A stretch of DNA of 36,916 bases. Origin: Rhodocyclaceae bacterium. Its GTDB lineage: Bacteria; Pseudomonadota; Gammaproteobacteria; Burkholderiales; Rhodocyclaceae. The position numbers and the translations under genes are program-made. The notes under the pieces are model-generated. The model ran no database searches, was not told the DNA's origin, and worked only from the letters and a program-made list of their open reading frames with translations. The stretch is taken from contig JAGWTC010000026.1 of assembly GCA_028869135.1 (NCBI GenBank), positions 1 through 36,916 on the forward strand, in the 5' to 3' direction. Positions 23,623-33,997 of this stretch are shown piece by piece (position 1 is the first letter of the stretch; each line of letters opens with the position of its first letter).

Positions 23623-24409
23623 CGCCGTATTGGGTTCCCTGACCCGTCTGGGTAATCGCGTCACCAGCCGCGTGCAGCGGCTGGGCAAGGCCAGCCTGTT
23701 TCTGGCGGCAACGCTGCTCGGCTCAGGTACGGCCTGGCGCCGCTTCAGCCTCATCGTCCGCGAGCTTTATTTCACGGGCGTGCTGTCGCTCATCATCATC
23801 AGCGTGTCCGGCCTCTTCGTCGGCATGGTGCTGGGCCTGCAGCTCTACGAAACGCTGCAGCGCTTTGGCTCCGGCACCATGATCGGCGGCGTGGTGGCCC
23901 TGTCCCTGGTACGCGAGCTGGGGCCCGTGGTGGCTGCGTTGTTGTTCGCCAGTCGCGCCGGCTCGGCGATTACCGCCGAAATCGGCTTGATGCGCGCAAC
24001 CGAGCAATTGTCGGCCATGGAAATGATGGCCGTGGACCCGGTCGCCCGGGTCGTGGCGCCGCGTTTCTGGTCCGGCGTGATTTCCATGCCCCTGCTGGCG
24101 GGCTTGTTTTCGGCCATCGGCATTTTCGGCGGCTATCTGATTGCGGTTGTCCTGATCGGGGTGGACGAAGGCACGTTCTGGTCGCAGATGCAGGACTCGG
24201 TGGACTTCCGCCTGGATATCGTCAACGGCGTCATCAAGAGCTGTGTTTTTGGCGTGATCGTCAGTTGGATTGCCGTTTTTGAAGGTTTTCATGCCGCGCC
24301 CTCGGCCGAGGGCGTTTCGGCAGCCACGACGCGGACCGTGGTGACATCGGCCCTGGCCATTCTGGCCGCCGACTTTATTTTGACCGCATTCATGTTCACG
24401 GGAGCGTAA
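23606..24409 (+). CDS. mlaE: MlaE, permease of the Mla phospholipid transporter
   Basis: A 267-residue multi-pass inner-membrane protein of the MlaE family. Landmarks are the amphipathic N-terminus, FTGVLSLIIISVSGLFVGMV (about 56-75), LVRELGPVVAALLFASRAGSAITAEIG (about 100-126, the family signature) and the conserved AVDPVARVVAPRFW segment. About five transmembrane helices are visible. It overlaps mlaF by 17 bases; an in-frame ATG at 23615 is an equally plausible start. Together with MlaF, MlaD and MlaB it forms the inner-membrane lipid transporter. Confidence 0.94.
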   Translation: MSLMLDAVLGSLTRLGNRVTSRVQRLGKASLFLAATLLGSGTAWRRFSLIVRELYFTGVLSLIIISVSGLFVGMVLGLQLYETLQRFGSGTMIGGVVALSLVRELGPVVAALLFASRAGSAITAEIGLMRATEQLSAMEMMAVDPVARVVAPRFWSGVISMPLLAGLFSAIGIFGGYLIAVVLIGVDEGTFWSQMQDSVDFRLDIVNGVIKSCVFGVIVSWIAVFEGFHAAPSAEGVSAATTRTVVTSALAILAADFILTAFMFTGA

Positions 24410-24410
24410 A

Positions 24411-24872
24411 GTGAAACGCACGACACTCGATCTATGGGTCGGTTTTTTTGTCGCCATTGGCTTGGCCGCACTGTTGTTTCTGGCGCTCAAAGTGGGCAAT
24501 CTGACCCAGAGCAGCCATGGGGAAACCTATGCCCTGCAAGCCCGATTTGGTAATATCGGAGGCCTGAAGGTTCGCGCGCCGGTCAAGAGCGCCGGCGTGG
24601 TGGTCGGTCGGGTCAGGGACATTCGTTTTGACCAGGAAAACTTTCTCGCCGTCGTGACGCTTGATGTCGACGCGAACTACAAGTTTCCACGCGATACGTT
24701 TGCGACCATCAATACCTCCGGCCTGCTCGGTGAGCAGTATGTGGGCTTTGAAGCGGGCGGAGACGATGTGATGTTGAAGTCCGGCGATACGATCAAGAAG
24801 ACCCAGGACGCCATGGTTCTTGAAAAGCTGATCAGTCAGTTCATGTATAACAAGGCGTCCGAAGGCAAGTGA
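24411..24872 (+). CDS. mlaD: MlaD, MCE-domain substrate-binding subunit
   Basis: A 153-residue protein with one N-terminal transmembrane helix (about 8-26, LWVGFFVAIGLAALLFLAL) and one MCE domain (about 38-115: YALQARFGNIGGLKVRAPV, VGRVRDIRFD, FATINTSGLLGEQYVGF). MlaD forms a hexameric ring that passes phospholipids between MlaE and MlaC. The start is GTG 24411 with GGAG seven bases upstream, one base after the mlaE stop. Length is normal (E. coli 183; shorter C-terminal tail here). Confidence 0.94.
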   Translation: MKRTTLDLWVGFFVAIGLAALLFLALKVGNLTQSSHGETYALQARFGNIGGLKVRAPVKSAGVVVGRVRDIRFDQENFLAVVTLDVDANYKFPRDTFATINTSGLLGEQYVGFEAGGDDVMLKSGDTIKKTQDAMVLEKLISQFMYNKASEGK

Positions 24873-24904
24873 CTGCAAGGGATGGAAATCCGAAAGGGGA
24901 TGTT

Positions 24905-25621
24905 GTGAGGCATTCGTTTAACAAGCGTATTGGGCGGTTGGGTCTGGCAGCGTGTGCGGTGCTGGCCCTCTCGGGTTGCGCCACGTCCGGTAATCCCAAG
25001 GACCCCATGGAGGGGTTCAATCGCGCCATGTACAGCGTGCACGACGGCATCGACACCGTGTTGCTGAAGCCCGTTGCCACGGGCTATGACGCCGTTCTGC
25101 CTGATCCTGTGCAGACGAGCGTGACCAACTTCTTCTCCAATATCGGCGATCTCTTGATCTCGGTGAACAATCTGCTGCAGGGCAAGGTTGGGGATGGCGT
25201 TTCCGATCTTGGTCGTGTCGTGATGAATTCGACTTTCGGCGTTTTCGGCCTGTTTGATGTGGCTACCGATGCCGGCCTGCCCAAGCATGACGAGGACTTT
25301 GGTCAGACCTTTGGCCGTTGGGGCGTGGACGAAGGCGCTTACGTCTTCATTCCTCTCCTTGGCCCGCGCACGGCGCGCGATACCGTCGGCGTGGCCGTCG
25401 ACCTCTGGGCCGACCCCATGAGCCGGATCGAAGACGTGCCGACGCGCAACAGCCTGTGGGCGCTGCGCGCGGTCAATACCCGCGCGAATCTTCTGCCGGC
25501 CGACAAGGTCATAGAAGAGGCGGCGCTGGACAAGTATTCCTATATCCGCGACGCCTATCTGCAGAATCGCCGAAACCTGGTGTACGACGGCAATCCGCCG
25601 GCTCGTTCGATGGACGAGTAA
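24905..25621 (+). CDS. mlaA: MlaA (VacJ) outer-membrane lipoprotein
   Basis: A 238-residue lipoprotein. The start is taken as GTG 24905, which has GGGG about five bases upstream and yields a clean lipoprotein signal peptide (LALSGC, Cys25). A GTG at 24869 overlapping mlaD would put extra residues in front of it. The mature part has MEGFNRAMYSVHDGIDTVLLK, VTNFFSNIGDLLISVNNLLQGK, GVFGLFDVATDAGL and FGRWGVDEGAYVFIPLLGP, all diagnostic of MlaA/VacJ. MlaA sits with porins in the outer membrane and extracts mislocalised phospholipids, handing them to MlaC. In E. coli mlaA is unlinked; here it lies between mlaD and mlaC. Confidence 0.94.
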   Translation: MRHSFNKRIGRLGLAACAVLALSGCATSGNPKDPMEGFNRAMYSVHDGIDTVLLKPVATGYDAVLPDPVQTSVTNFFSNIGDLLISVNNLLQGKVGDGVSDLGRVVMNSTFGVFGLFDVATDAGLPKHDEDFGQTFGRWGVDEGAYVFIPLLGPRTARDTVGVAVDLWADPMSRIEDVPTRNSLWALRAVNTRANLLPADKVIEEAALDKYSYIRDAYLQNRRNLVYDGNPPARSMDE

Positions 25622-25651
25622 TACAAGCAATTTGAGAGCGTAGGAGTTTCC

Positions 25652-26269
25652 ATGAAGTGGTTGTTTGCTCTGTTGTCCGCAGTCTGTCTGTCCACCGGCG
25701 TTGCTGCCGCGGAGCCGGCGCCGGACGAGCTCGTCAAGACCGTGACGGACGAGGTCCTGACCATCGTCCGCAACGACAAGGACATTCAGGGCGGTAACGC
25801 CAGAAAGGCCGTTGCCCTGGTCGAAGTCAAGGTGCTGCCGCACTTCAACTTCACGCGCATGACGCAGTTGGCGGTCGGCCGCGAGTGGAAGAATGCCTCC
25901 CCGGCGCAGCAGAAGTCGCTGAGCGAGGAGTTCAAGATTCTGCTGGTTCGCACCTACTCCAAGGCACTGACCGAGTACCGCAACCAGACCATCGAATACA
26001 AGCCGTTTACGCTCAAGTCCGGCGAGACCGACGCCAAGGTGCGCACGCTGGTCAAGCAGCCGGGCAGCGCCAAGCCGATCGAGCTGGACTACTCGCTCGA
26101 GCAGCAGCCAACCGGCTGGAAGGTGTATGACATCGAGGTCGCCGGGGTCAGCCTGGTGACCAACTATCGCGACAGCTTTGCGACCGAAATCCGCAACAAC
26201 GGCATTGACGGTCTGATCAAGGCCTTGCAGACCAAGAACGCCGGTCCGGACAAGAAGCCGGCTGCATGA
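25652..26269 (+). CDS. mlaC: MlaC, periplasmic phospholipid-binding protein
   Basis: A 205-residue protein of the MlaC/Ttg2D family with a signal peptide (MKWLFALLSAVCLSTGVAAA, cleavage near 20). The mature part shows PHFNFTRMTQLAVGREWKNA (about 67-86), LVRTYSKALTEYRNQTIEY (about 97-115) and WKVYDIEVAGVSLVTNYRDSF (about 156-176), typical of the family. It ferries phospholipid between MlaA and MlaD. Start ATG 25652 has GGAG about six bases upstream. The stop overlaps the mlaB start (ATGA). Confidence 0.93.
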   Translation: MKWLFALLSAVCLSTGVAAAEPAPDELVKTVTDEVLTIVRNDKDIQGGNARKAVALVEVKVLPHFNFTRMTQLAVGREWKNASPAQQKSLSEEFKILLVRTYSKALTEYRNQTIEYKPFTLKSGETDAKVRTLVKQPGSAKPIELDYSLEQQPTGWKVYDIEVAGVSLVTNYRDSFATEIRNNGIDGLIKALQTKNAGPDKKPAA

Positions 26270-26541
26270 GCACCGTCATTGAAATCGGCGGCGCGCTGAC
26301 GCTGGACGGTGCCACCGCCGCCCTGCAACGCGGGTCCGTCGCGCTTGCCGCCTCCAGCGGCGACGCCGTTTTCGATCTCGGCCGGGTGGGCGCTGTCGAC
26401 TCGTCCGCGCTGGCCGTGGTTTTTGCGTGGTTGCGCGAAGCGCATGTCGCCGGCCGCTCTCTTGTGTTTAGCCGCCCTCCGCAACAGCTGTTGAGCCTGG
26501 CTGCCGTCTATGGCGTCAGCGACATGCTGCCTCTGGCCTGA
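26266..26541 (+). CDS. mlaB: MlaB, STAS-domain regulatory subunit
   Basis: A 91-residue single STAS domain. VFDLGRVGAVDSSALAVVFAWLREA (about 38-62) is the anti-sigma-antagonist-like core with the conserved VDSSAL loop, and SLAAVYGVSDMLPL closes the domain as in other MlaB proteins. It binds MlaF and is needed for transporter activity. Start ATG 26266 overlaps the mlaC stop by 4 bases. Confidence 0.88.
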   Translation: MSTVIEIGGALTLDGATAALQRGSVALAASSGDAVFDLGRVGAVDSSALAVVFAWLREAHVAGRSLVFSRPPQQLLSLAAVYGVSDMLPLA

Positions 26542-26572
26542 TCCCTACTTACCTCTGGTTGTCGTGCAGTAA

Positions 26573-27478
26573 ATGATTCCGGCGATCCGCATTCAACAGG
26601 TCGCCAAGCGCTACGGTTCCCTGCAGGCACTCGGGGGTGTTGACCTCGAGGTTGCCCAGGGCGAGTTCTTTGGCCTGCTCGGCCCGAATGGCGCCGGCAA
26701 GACCACACTGATTTCCTCGCTTGCCGGGCTGGTGCGCCCTGACAGCGGTACGCTTGAAGTCATGGGGCATGACGTTCAATCCGACTACCGTAATGCCCGC
26801 CGCAATCTTGGCGTGGTTCCGCAGGAAATTGTTTTCGACCCCTTCTTCTCCGTGCGCGAGACGCTGAAGTTCCAGTCCGGCTACTTCGGCATACGCGACA
26901 ATGACGACTGGATCGACGAGATCCTCGCCAATCTCGACCTTACCAATAAGGCCCACGCCAATATGCGCACACTGTCCGGCGGCATGAAACGCCGCGTGAT
27001 GGTGGCGCAGGCGCTGGTACACCGGCCGCCGGTGATCGTGCTCGACGAACCCACCGCCGGTGTGGACGTTGAGTTGCGCCAGACCCTGTGGCAATTCGTC
27101 CGTCGTCTCAACCAGGACGGCCATACCATCGTGCTGACGACGCATTATCTGGAAGAGGCCGAGAGCCTGTGCAGCCGGATCGCCATGCTCAAGGCCGGTC
27201 GTGTCGTGGCGCTCGACAGCACCGAAAATCTGCTCAGCAGTCATGCCAATCACGCCCTGCGTTTCCGTCTGGCGGAGGGCGATGTCCTGCCGCTGGTATT
27301 CGAGGGCCGGGCGACCCGCAGCGAAGAGGGCTGGGTGCTGCCCTTCGAGGACTACAGCGAGGTTGGCGCGCTGGTCGATACCTTGCGCAATGCCGGCTGC
27401 ACCCTGCAGGACCTTGAGATCGGCAAGCCTGATCTGGAAGAAGTCTTCCTTGATGTCATGAAGGGGCAGGCCTCATGA
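26573..27478 (+). CDS. ABC exporter ATP-binding protein (YadG-like)
   Basis: A 301-residue ABC ATPase with Walker A GPNGAGKTT (about 41-49), signature LSGGMKRR (about 137-144), Walker B VIVLDEPTAGVD (about 156-167) and H-loop LTTHYLEEAE. The C-terminal extension (about 225-301) ends in DLEIGKPDLEEVFLDVMKG, typical of YadG/ABC-2-type exporters. It pairs with the permease that follows, which starts at an ATGA overlap. The substrate of YadGH-type transporters is unknown. Placed between mlaB and ibaG in an otherwise envelope-directed operon, it may act on envelope lipids or glycans (inference). Confidence 0.88.
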   Translation: MIPAIRIQQVAKRYGSLQALGGVDLEVAQGEFFGLLGPNGAGKTTLISSLAGLVRPDSGTLEVMGHDVQSDYRNARRNLGVVPQEIVFDPFFSVRETLKFQSGYFGIRDNDDWIDEILANLDLTNKAHANMRTLSGGMKRRVMVAQALVHRPPVIVLDEPTAGVDVELRQTLWQFVRRLNQDGHTIVLTTHYLEEAESLCSRIAMLKAGRVVALDSTENLLSSHANHALRFRLAEGDVLPLVFEGRATRSEEGWVLPFEDYSEVGALVDTLRNAGCTLQDLEIGKPDLEEVFLDVMKGQAS

Positions 27479-28233
27479 GCGGCGGCTTCGTCACGTTGTT
27501 CTACAAGGAGTTGCTGCGTTTCTGGAAGGTTGCCTTCCAGACCGTGGCGGCGCCCGTGCTGACGGCCATGCTCTACCTGCTGATCTTCTCGCATGTGCTG
27601 GAAGCGCGCGTGCAGGTCTATGGCTCCCTGCGCTACACGGCTTTCCTCGTGCCCGGCCTGGTCATGATGTCTATCCTGCAGAACGCGTTTTCGAACTCCT
27701 CGTCCTCGCTGATCCAGTCGAAGGTCACGGGCAACATCATCTTCGTGCTGCTGCCGCCGATTTCCTATCGCGAGTTCTATGCCGCCTACGTGCTGGCGGC
27801 AATGGTCCGCGGCGTCATCGTCGGCGCCGGCGTACTGCTGGTGACGGCCTTTTTTACGCCGCTGCAGTTTGCCCATCCGCTCTGGATCTTCGCGTTTGCC
27901 CTGATCGCCGGCGGCGTCATGGGATCGCTGGGCGTGGTCGCCGGCATCTGGGCCGACAAGTTCGACCAGCTCGCCGCCTTTCAGAACTTCCTGATCATGC
28001 CGCTGACTTTCCTGTCCGGCGTGTTCTATTCGATACACTCCCTGCCGTCATTTTGGCAGGGCGTATCGCACTTCAATCCGGTTTTTTACATGATTGACGG
28101 TTTCCGCTACGGCTTCTTCGGCGTCTCCGACGTCGCGCCGTGGCAAAGCTTTGCGGTCGCTTTTGTCAGCCTGTTGGTGCTGGCCGCATTGACCCTGAAT
28201 TTTCTGCGCCGTGGCTACAAACTAAGAGGTTAA
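27475..28233 (+). CDS. ABC-2 type permease (YadH-like)
   Basis: A 252-residue ABC-2 membrane protein with about six transmembrane helices (near 22-42, 57-77, 105-125, 137-160, 171-191 and 223-243). It includes family-like sequences TAMLYLLIFSHVLEARV, RYTAFLVPGLVMMSILQNAFSNSSSSL and LTFLSGVFYSIHSLPSFWQ, the last being the conserved ABC-2 signature region. It forms the transporter with the ATPase upstream. Length matches YadH (256). The substrate is unknown. Confidence 0.88.
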   Translation: MSGGFVTLFYKELLRFWKVAFQTVAAPVLTAMLYLLIFSHVLEARVQVYGSLRYTAFLVPGLVMMSILQNAFSNSSSSLIQSKVTGNIIFVLLPPISYREFYAAYVLAAMVRGVIVGAGVLLVTAFFTPLQFAHPLWIFAFALIAGGVMGSLGVVAGIWADKFDQLAAFQNFLIMPLTFLSGVFYSIHSLPSFWQGVSHFNPVFYMIDGFRYGFFGVSDVAPWQSFAVAFVSLLVLAALTLNFLRRGYKLRG

Positions 28234-28235
28234 AG

Positions 28236-29724
<1,489 letters not shown>

Positions 29725-29736
29725 TTGGCCCTAAAC

Positions 29737-29779
29737 GCAAAACGCCCGGCCGGATTTTTGTCCGTGCCGGGCGTTTTGC
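29737..29779. terminator. Strong bidirectional terminator after murA
   Basis: A perfect 14-bp stem, GCAAAACGCCCGGC (29737-29750) with GCCGGGCGTTTTGC (29766-29779). An inner CGGA/TCCG pairing (29751-29754 with 29761-29764) closes a T-rich loop. A-rich and T-rich ends serve both strands between murA and the convergent DUF3717 gene. Confidence 0.85.
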
Positions 29780-29793
29780 TTGCCGCGCCTGCC

Positions 29794-30024
29794 TTAAATC
29801 AGCGGCAGTTGATGCAGGGCCACGGTCAGCGCATTGATCTGCCTTTCCGTGAGTTGGGTCGCGGCAACCCGGGTGCGGCGCTGATAGAGCATGACCCCGT
29901 AGATGTCGGCCAATGCCCGCGCGTTCGGCCCGATGCTGAAGGGCTCGGCCTGTTCGTGGGCCAGCCAGTAATTGATGGCGTTGCCGATTTCTTCCAGGCT
30001 GTATTCGGTGCGGACTGCGTTCAT
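29794..30024 (-). CDS. DUF3717 family small protein
   Basis: A 76-residue protein resembling the DUF3717 family, which is restricted mainly to Betaproteobacteria. The pattern EEIGNAINYWLAH (about 11-23), LADIYGVMLYQRRTRV (about 38-53) and a C-terminal helix match the family's INYW...L...Y..M...R layout. No signal peptide or membrane segment is present; function is unknown. It is a single gene, convergent with murA and divergent from hisG. Start ATG 30024 lacks a clear Shine-Dalgarno. Confidence 0.7.
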   Translation of the reverse strand: MNAVRTEYSLEEIGNAINYWLAHEQAEPFSIGPNARALADIYGVMLYQRRTRVAATQLTERQINALTVALHQLPLI

Positions 30025-30126
30025 CTTGAGAAAACCAGGTTACGGTCGCGTATTTTACGCGTCCCGGCTATTGTCGCCATAGGCACAAACACAAATCCGG
30101 GGTCTGATCGGACCTGTCGGCTGCGG

Positions 30127-30132
30127 TAAAAT
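30127..30132 (+). promoter_or_regulatory. Candidate -10 box for hisG
   Basis: TAAAAT lies 28 bases before the hisG GTG. A weak -35 (CTGATC, 30104-30109) is 17 bases upstream. The 135-base gap to the DUF3717 gene holds no his leader peptide or obvious attenuator; none of the runs of His codons expected for enteric-type control is seen. Confidence 0.4.
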
Positions 30133-30159
30133 AGCGCTTTTGCCAAATAAAAGAACGCT

Positions 30160-30807
30160 GTGAGCGGAATCACCATTGCCCTGTCGAAGGGCCGCATCTT
30201 CGAGGAAACCTTGCCCCTGCTGGCTGCGGCCGGCATCGTGCCCAAGGAAAACCCGGAAGAGTCGCGCAAGCTGATCATCGAGACCAATCGCCCGGATGTT
30301 CGGGTGGTGATCGTGCGCGCCTCCGATACGCCGACCTACGTCCAGTACGGCGCCGCCGATCTCGGCATTGCCGGCAAGGACGTGCTGCTCGAACATGGCG
30401 GCGCCGGCCTCTACCAGCCGCTCGATCTCGAAATCGCCAAGTGCCGCTTGTGCGTGGCCGTGCCCAAGGGCTTCGACTACCAGGCCGCCGTCAAGAAGGG
30501 CGCCCGCCTGCGCGTGGCGACCAAGTACATCACCACGGCGCGCGAGCACTTTGCCGAAAAGGGCGTGCATGTCGATCTGATCAAGTTGTACGGCTCGATG
30601 GAGCTGGCCCCCCTGGTCGGCCTGGCCGACGCCATCGTCGACCTGGTGTCCTCCGGCGGTACGCTCAAGGCGAATAATCTCGAAGTTGCAGAGGAAATGA
30701 TCGACATCTCCTCGCGGCTTGTCGTAAATCAAGCTGCTCTGAAGATGAAGCGCGATATCCTGCAACCGGTTATCGACGCCTTCGCCGGCGCCATTAAGAG
30801 TAAGTAA
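30160..30807 (+). CDS. hisG: ATP phosphoribosyltransferase HisG, short form
   Basis: A 215-residue HisG of the short (HisZ-dependent) class, first enzyme of histidine synthesis (ATP + PRPP to PR-ATP). Motifs are [18 protein letters not shown] (3-20), [16 protein letters not shown] (about 63-78) and the PRPP loop region [18 protein letters not shown] (about 157-174, the E/D-x-V-x-SGxT motif). The C-terminal regulatory ACT-like domain of long HisG is absent, so catalysis and feedback normally need HisZ, which is not in this window. Start is GTG 30160; the gap to hisD is 5 bases. Confidence 0.95.
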   Translation: MSGITIALSKGRIFEETLPLLAAAGIVPKENPEESRKLIIETNRPDVRVVIVRASDTPTYVQYGAADLGIAGKDVLLEHGGAGLYQPLDLEIAKCRLCVAVPKGFDYQAAVKKGARLRVATKYITTAREHFAEKGVHVDLIKLYGSMELAPLVGLADAIVDLVSSGGTLKANNLEVAEEMIDISSRLVVNQAALKMKRDILQPVIDAFAGAIKSK

Positions 30808-30812
30808 ACACC

Positions 30813-32105
30813 ATGATCCGCAAACTCGACTCCAAGAGCCCCGATTTCAACGCCACGCTGGATGCGCTGCTCGCCTTCGAGAGCGAAACCGACGACAACA
30901 TCGAGCGCACCGTCGCCGAAGTTCTGGCCAATGTAAAGAAGCAGGGCGACGCCGCCGTGCTCGAATACACGCGTCGTTTCGATCGTCTCGATGCCGCCTC
31001 GATGGCCGCGCTGGAGCTGCCCAAGTCCGAACTCAAGGCCGCTTTCGAAGGTCTGCCCGAAGCGCAGAAGAAAGCGCTGCAAGACGCCGCCGCGCGCGTG
31101 ACCAGCTACCACGAGCGCCAGAAGATGGAGTCCTGGGAATACACCGAGGCCAATGGCACCAAGCTGGGCCAGAAGGTGACGCCGCTCGATCGCGTCGGCC
31201 TCTATGTGCCGGGCGGCAAGGCGGCCTACCCGAGCTCGGTGCTGATGAATGCGCTGCCGGCCAAGGTCGCCGGCGTCGGCGAACTCATCATGGTCGTGCC
31301 GACCCCGGGTGGCGAAAAGAATCAGCTGGTGCTGGCTGCCGCGCATCTGGTCGGCGTCGATCGCGTCTTCACCATCGGCGGTTCGCAGGCCGTGGCCGCG
31401 CTTGCCTACGGCACCGAAACGATTCCCCAGGTCGACAAGATCGTCGGTCCCGGCAATGCCTATGTCGCCAGCGCCAAGCGCCGCGTCTTCGGCACCGTCG
31501 GCATCGACATGGTCGCCGGTCCGTCCGAAGTGCTGGTGATCGCCGACGGCAGCGCCAATCCCGACTGGGTGGCGATGGATCTGTTCGCGCAGGCCGAGCA
31601 CGACGAACTCGCGCAGTCCATCCTGTTGTGCCCCGACGCCGCCTTCATCGAGAAGGTCGCCGCCAGCATCGAAAAAATTCTGCCGACCATGCCGCGCAAG
31701 GACGTGATCACCGCATCGATCACCGGCCGCGGCGCACTGATCCTGACCAAGGATTTGGACGAAGCTTGCGCCATCGCCAACAAGATCGCGCCGGAACACC
31801 TGGAGCTGTCGGTCGCCGATGCGCGTGCGCTGGTGCCGAAGATCCGCCACGCCGGCGCCATCTTCATCGGCAAGTACACCTCGGAATCGCTGGGCGACTA
31901 CTGCGCCGGCCCCAACCATGTGCTGCCGACCTCGCGTAGCGCACGTTTTTCCAGCCCGCTGGGCGTCTATGACTTCCAGAAGCGCAGCAGCCTGATCGAA
32001 GTCTCGGAAGCCGGCTCGGCCTTCCTGGGCCCGATCGCCGCCACGCTGGCGCATGGTGAAGGCCTGACGGCGCACGCGCGTGCGGCAGAACTGCGCAACG
32101 AGTAA
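30813..32105 (+). CDS. hisD: Histidinol dehydrogenase HisD
   Basis: A 430-residue zinc enzyme performing the last two steps of histidine synthesis (histidinol to histidine with two NAD+). Landmarks are [20 protein letters not shown] (split over about 128-147), [16 protein letters not shown] (about 208-223), [13 protein letters not shown] with zinc ligands Gln and His (about 255-267), IAPEHLEL with the catalytic His (about 326-333) and [12 protein letters not shown] (about 361-372). Length and motifs are complete. It follows hisG directly and is closed by its own terminator. Confidence 0.96.
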   Translation: MIRKLDSKSPDFNATLDALLAFESETDDNIERTVAEVLANVKKQGDAAVLEYTRRFDRLDAASMAALELPKSELKAAFEGLPEAQKKALQDAAARVTSYHERQKMESWEYTEANGTKLGQKVTPLDRVGLYVPGGKAAYPSSVLMNALPAKVAGVGELIMVVPTPGGEKNQLVLAAAHLVGVDRVFTIGGSQAVAALAYGTETIPQVDKIVGPGNAYVASAKRRVFGTVGIDMVAGPSEVLVIADGSANPDWVAMDLFAQAEHDELAQSILLCPDAAFIEKVAASIEKILPTMPRKDVITASITGRGALILTKDLDEACAIANKIAPEHLELSVADARALVPKIRHAGAIFIGKYTSESLGDYCAGPNHVLPTSRSARFSSPLGVYDFQKRSSLIEVSEAGSAFLGPIAATLAHGEGLTAHARAAELRNE

Positions 32106-32124
32106 CTGCTAAGTCTTACGCACT

Positions 32125-32157
32125 AAACGCCCTTCCTTGAGAAGGGCGTTTTTATTT
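32125..32157 (+). terminator. Rho-independent terminator after hisD
   Basis: AAACGCCCTTC (32125-32135) and GAAGGGCGTTT (32141-32151) form a perfect 11-bp stem with loop CTTGA, followed by TTATTTG. The upstream AAA also gives T residues on the minus strand, so it can serve the convergent paiB gene as well. It separates hisGD from the rest of the his cluster. Confidence 0.85.
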
Positions 32158-32784
32158 GTGGGCGTTGCGCATCGCCGCGGAAAGCTCCATCTCGCCGCGC
32201 ACGTCGAGCTCCGCCGCTGCGGTGTCGCGATCCCGGCCTTCGCGATTCTGGCTGAGCTTGGATTTGCCCTCTATGCGGGTAATTTCGATCTCGATGCCGA
32301 CAATGGCCGCCAGCATGCGATCCAGATAGTCCGTCGGGGCATCGCCCATCTGCCACGGGGCATCCGGATTGGCGGCCGCTTCGTGTGTGCGGGTCAGTCG
32401 CGCGACCACCCCACGTACAAACCTCTCATTGTCATGGATGACGATTCTGCCGTGGACATGCACGACTTGATAGTTCCAGGTCGGAACTTGGCGATGGGCC
32501 TCGTGCTTGCTGGGGTACCAGTTCGGTGAAACGTAAGCTTCGGCCCCGCGAAAAATCACGAGTACATCGTCACCGGTTTTGGCTTCGGTCCAGACAGGAT
32601 TCGCGCGAGCGACATGGGCAAGCAGGCGGCCGTGCTCGCCTGCGGTTGGTTCCAGCAGAAAGGGCAAGTGATTGGCGTCCAGCCCTTGCGGCCCCGTGGT
32701 GACCATTGTGCCGAGAGAGTGCTCGGCAATGATCCGATGCAATTCGGTGGGCCGTGTTTCTTCAAAATGCGGCGGCAGATACAT
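32152..32784 (-). CDS. PaiB-like FMN-binding split-barrel protein
   Basis: A 210-residue protein of the FMN-binding negative transcriptional regulator (PaiB, PF04299) family. It starts MYLPPHFEETRPTELHRII, the usual PaiB opening, and contains LDANHLPFLLEP (about 35-46), AYVSPNWYPSKHEAHRQVPTWNY (about 86-108, the strongest family signature) and VVHVHGRI. Bacillus PaiB represses sporulation and protease genes, but most homologues are of unknown function and some may be flavin-dependent enzymes. It follows hisC on the minus strand after 17 bases and is probably co-transcribed, an unusual partner for histidine genes. Confidence 0.88.
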   Translation of the reverse strand: MYLPPHFEETRPTELHRIIAEHSLGTMVTTGPQGLDANHLPFLLEPTAGEHGRLLAHVARANPVWTEAKTGDDVLVIFRGAEAYVSPNWYPSKHEAHRQVPTWNYQVVHVHGRIVIHDNERFVRGVVARLTRTHEAAANPDAPWQMGDAPTDYLDRMLAAIVGIEIEITRIEGKSKLSQNREGRDRDTAAAELDVRGEMELSAAMRNAHK

Positions 32785-32801
32785 GCGGCCCCTTTATTGG
32801 G

Positions 32802-33860
32802 CTAGATCAGAATTTCTTTGAGCGCCGTGACGAGCACGTCGCATTGCTCGTCCGTACCTATGGTGATGCGCAGGAACTGATCGATCCGCGCCGCCTTGAA
32901 GTGACGCACGATGATGCTGCGGCTGCGCAGGGCGGCGGCGAGCTCGGCGGCGTCCTTTTGCGGGTGGCGGGCAAAGATGAAGTTGGCGGCCGATGGCAGC
33001 ACTTCGAAGCCTAGCGCCTGCATTTCCTTGGTTAGCGTTTCCCGGCTCTTGACGACGGCTGCGCAGGTTTGATCGAAATAGGCCTTGTCCTCCATTGCCG
33101 CAGTTGCGCCGGCGATGGCGAAGCTGTCCAGCGGGTAGGAGTTGAAGCTGTCCTTGATGCGTTCCAGCGCCTCGATCAGTTCGGGGTGGCCGACGGCGAA
33201 ACCGACGCGCAGACCGGCCAGCGAACGCGACTTGGAGAAGGTGTGCACGACCAGCAGGTTGGGATACTTGGCGGTCAGCGGAATTGCCGTCGCGCCGCCG
33301 AAGTCGATATAGGCCTCATCGACAACGACGACGGAGTCCGGGTTGGCGGCGACGATTTCCTCGATGGCGGCGAGCGGCAGCAGCATGCCGGTCGGGGCGT
33401 TCGGGTTGGGGAAGATGATGCCGCCGTTGGGCGTCTTGTAGTCCTCGACGCGGATGCTGAAATCGTCGGCCAGCGGGACGGTACGGTAGTCGATCTCGTA
33501 GAGCCCGGCATAGACCGGATAGAAGCTGTAGGTAATGTCCGGGAAGAGCAGCGGCAGATCGTGCTTGAGCAGGCCGTGAAAGGCGTGCGCCAGAACCTCG
33601 TCCGAACCGTTGCCGACGAACACCTGCGCCGCGGCGACGCCGTGATGCGCGGCGATGGCGGCCTTGAGCTTTTCGCTGTGCGGGTCGGAATACAGGCGCA
33701 GCACGTCGCCGACGACGGCGGAAAGGGCCGCCAGCGCCCTGGGCGACGGCCCGTAGGGGTTCTCGTTGGTGTTCAGCTTGACCAGATTGGCGAGCTTGGG
33801 TTGCTCGCCGGGGACGTAAGGGGTCAGGCTGTGGACGACTTTGCTCCAGAAGCGGCTCAT
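32802..33860 (-). CDS. hisC: Histidinol-phosphate aminotransferase HisC
   Basis: A 352-residue PLP-dependent aminotransferase converting imidazole-acetol phosphate to histidinol phosphate. Motifs are [13 protein letters not shown] (about 26-38), [13 protein letters not shown] (about 85-97), [11 protein letters not shown] (about 155-165), [12 protein letters not shown] (about 186-197) and the PLP lysine in [17 protein letters not shown] (about 217-233). ATG 33860 starts the expected [21 protein letters not shown]; the frame is open to 33953 but that extension overlaps the control region. It runs opposite to the other his genes, with paiB downstream. Confidence 0.94.
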   Translation of the reverse strand: MSRFWSKVVHSLTPYVPGEQPKLANLVKLNTNENPYGPSPRALAALSAVVGDVLRLYSDPHSEKLKAAIAAHHGVAAAQVFVGNGSDEVLAHAFHGLLKHDLPLLFPDITYSFYPVYAGLYEIDYRTVPLADDFSIRVEDYKTPNGGIIFPNPNAPTGMLLPLAAIEEIVAANPDSVVVVDEAYIDFGGATAIPLTAKYPNLLVVHTFSKSRSLAGLRVGFAVGHPELIEALERIKDSFNSYPLDSFAIAGATAAMEDKAYFDQTCAAVVKSRETLTKEMQALGFEVLPSAANFIFARHPQKDAAELAAALRSRSIIVRHFKAARIDQFLRITIGTDEQCDVLVTALKEILI

Positions 33861-33997
33861 AATGCGTGAATTGGCAGGTTTTATGGCAGTACGGCCCCGA
33901 ATCGCATGTCTGGTGCCGCTTCCAACGGTTTGTGCGGAGCAAAATGGTATCATGCGGGCATTGGGCCTTCGTGCCTGCGCCTTGACTTCCCACCGCC
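33861..33997. other. 137-base divergent control region between hisC and hisB
   Basis: It must contain promoters for hisC-paiB (minus) and hisB-hisH-hisA-hisF (plus), because a terminator follows hisD and hisC is inverted. TATCAT at about 33946-33951 is a possible plus-strand -10 and CATAAA a possible minus-strand -10, both without good -35 boxes. No coding sequence is supported. Confidence 0.4.
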
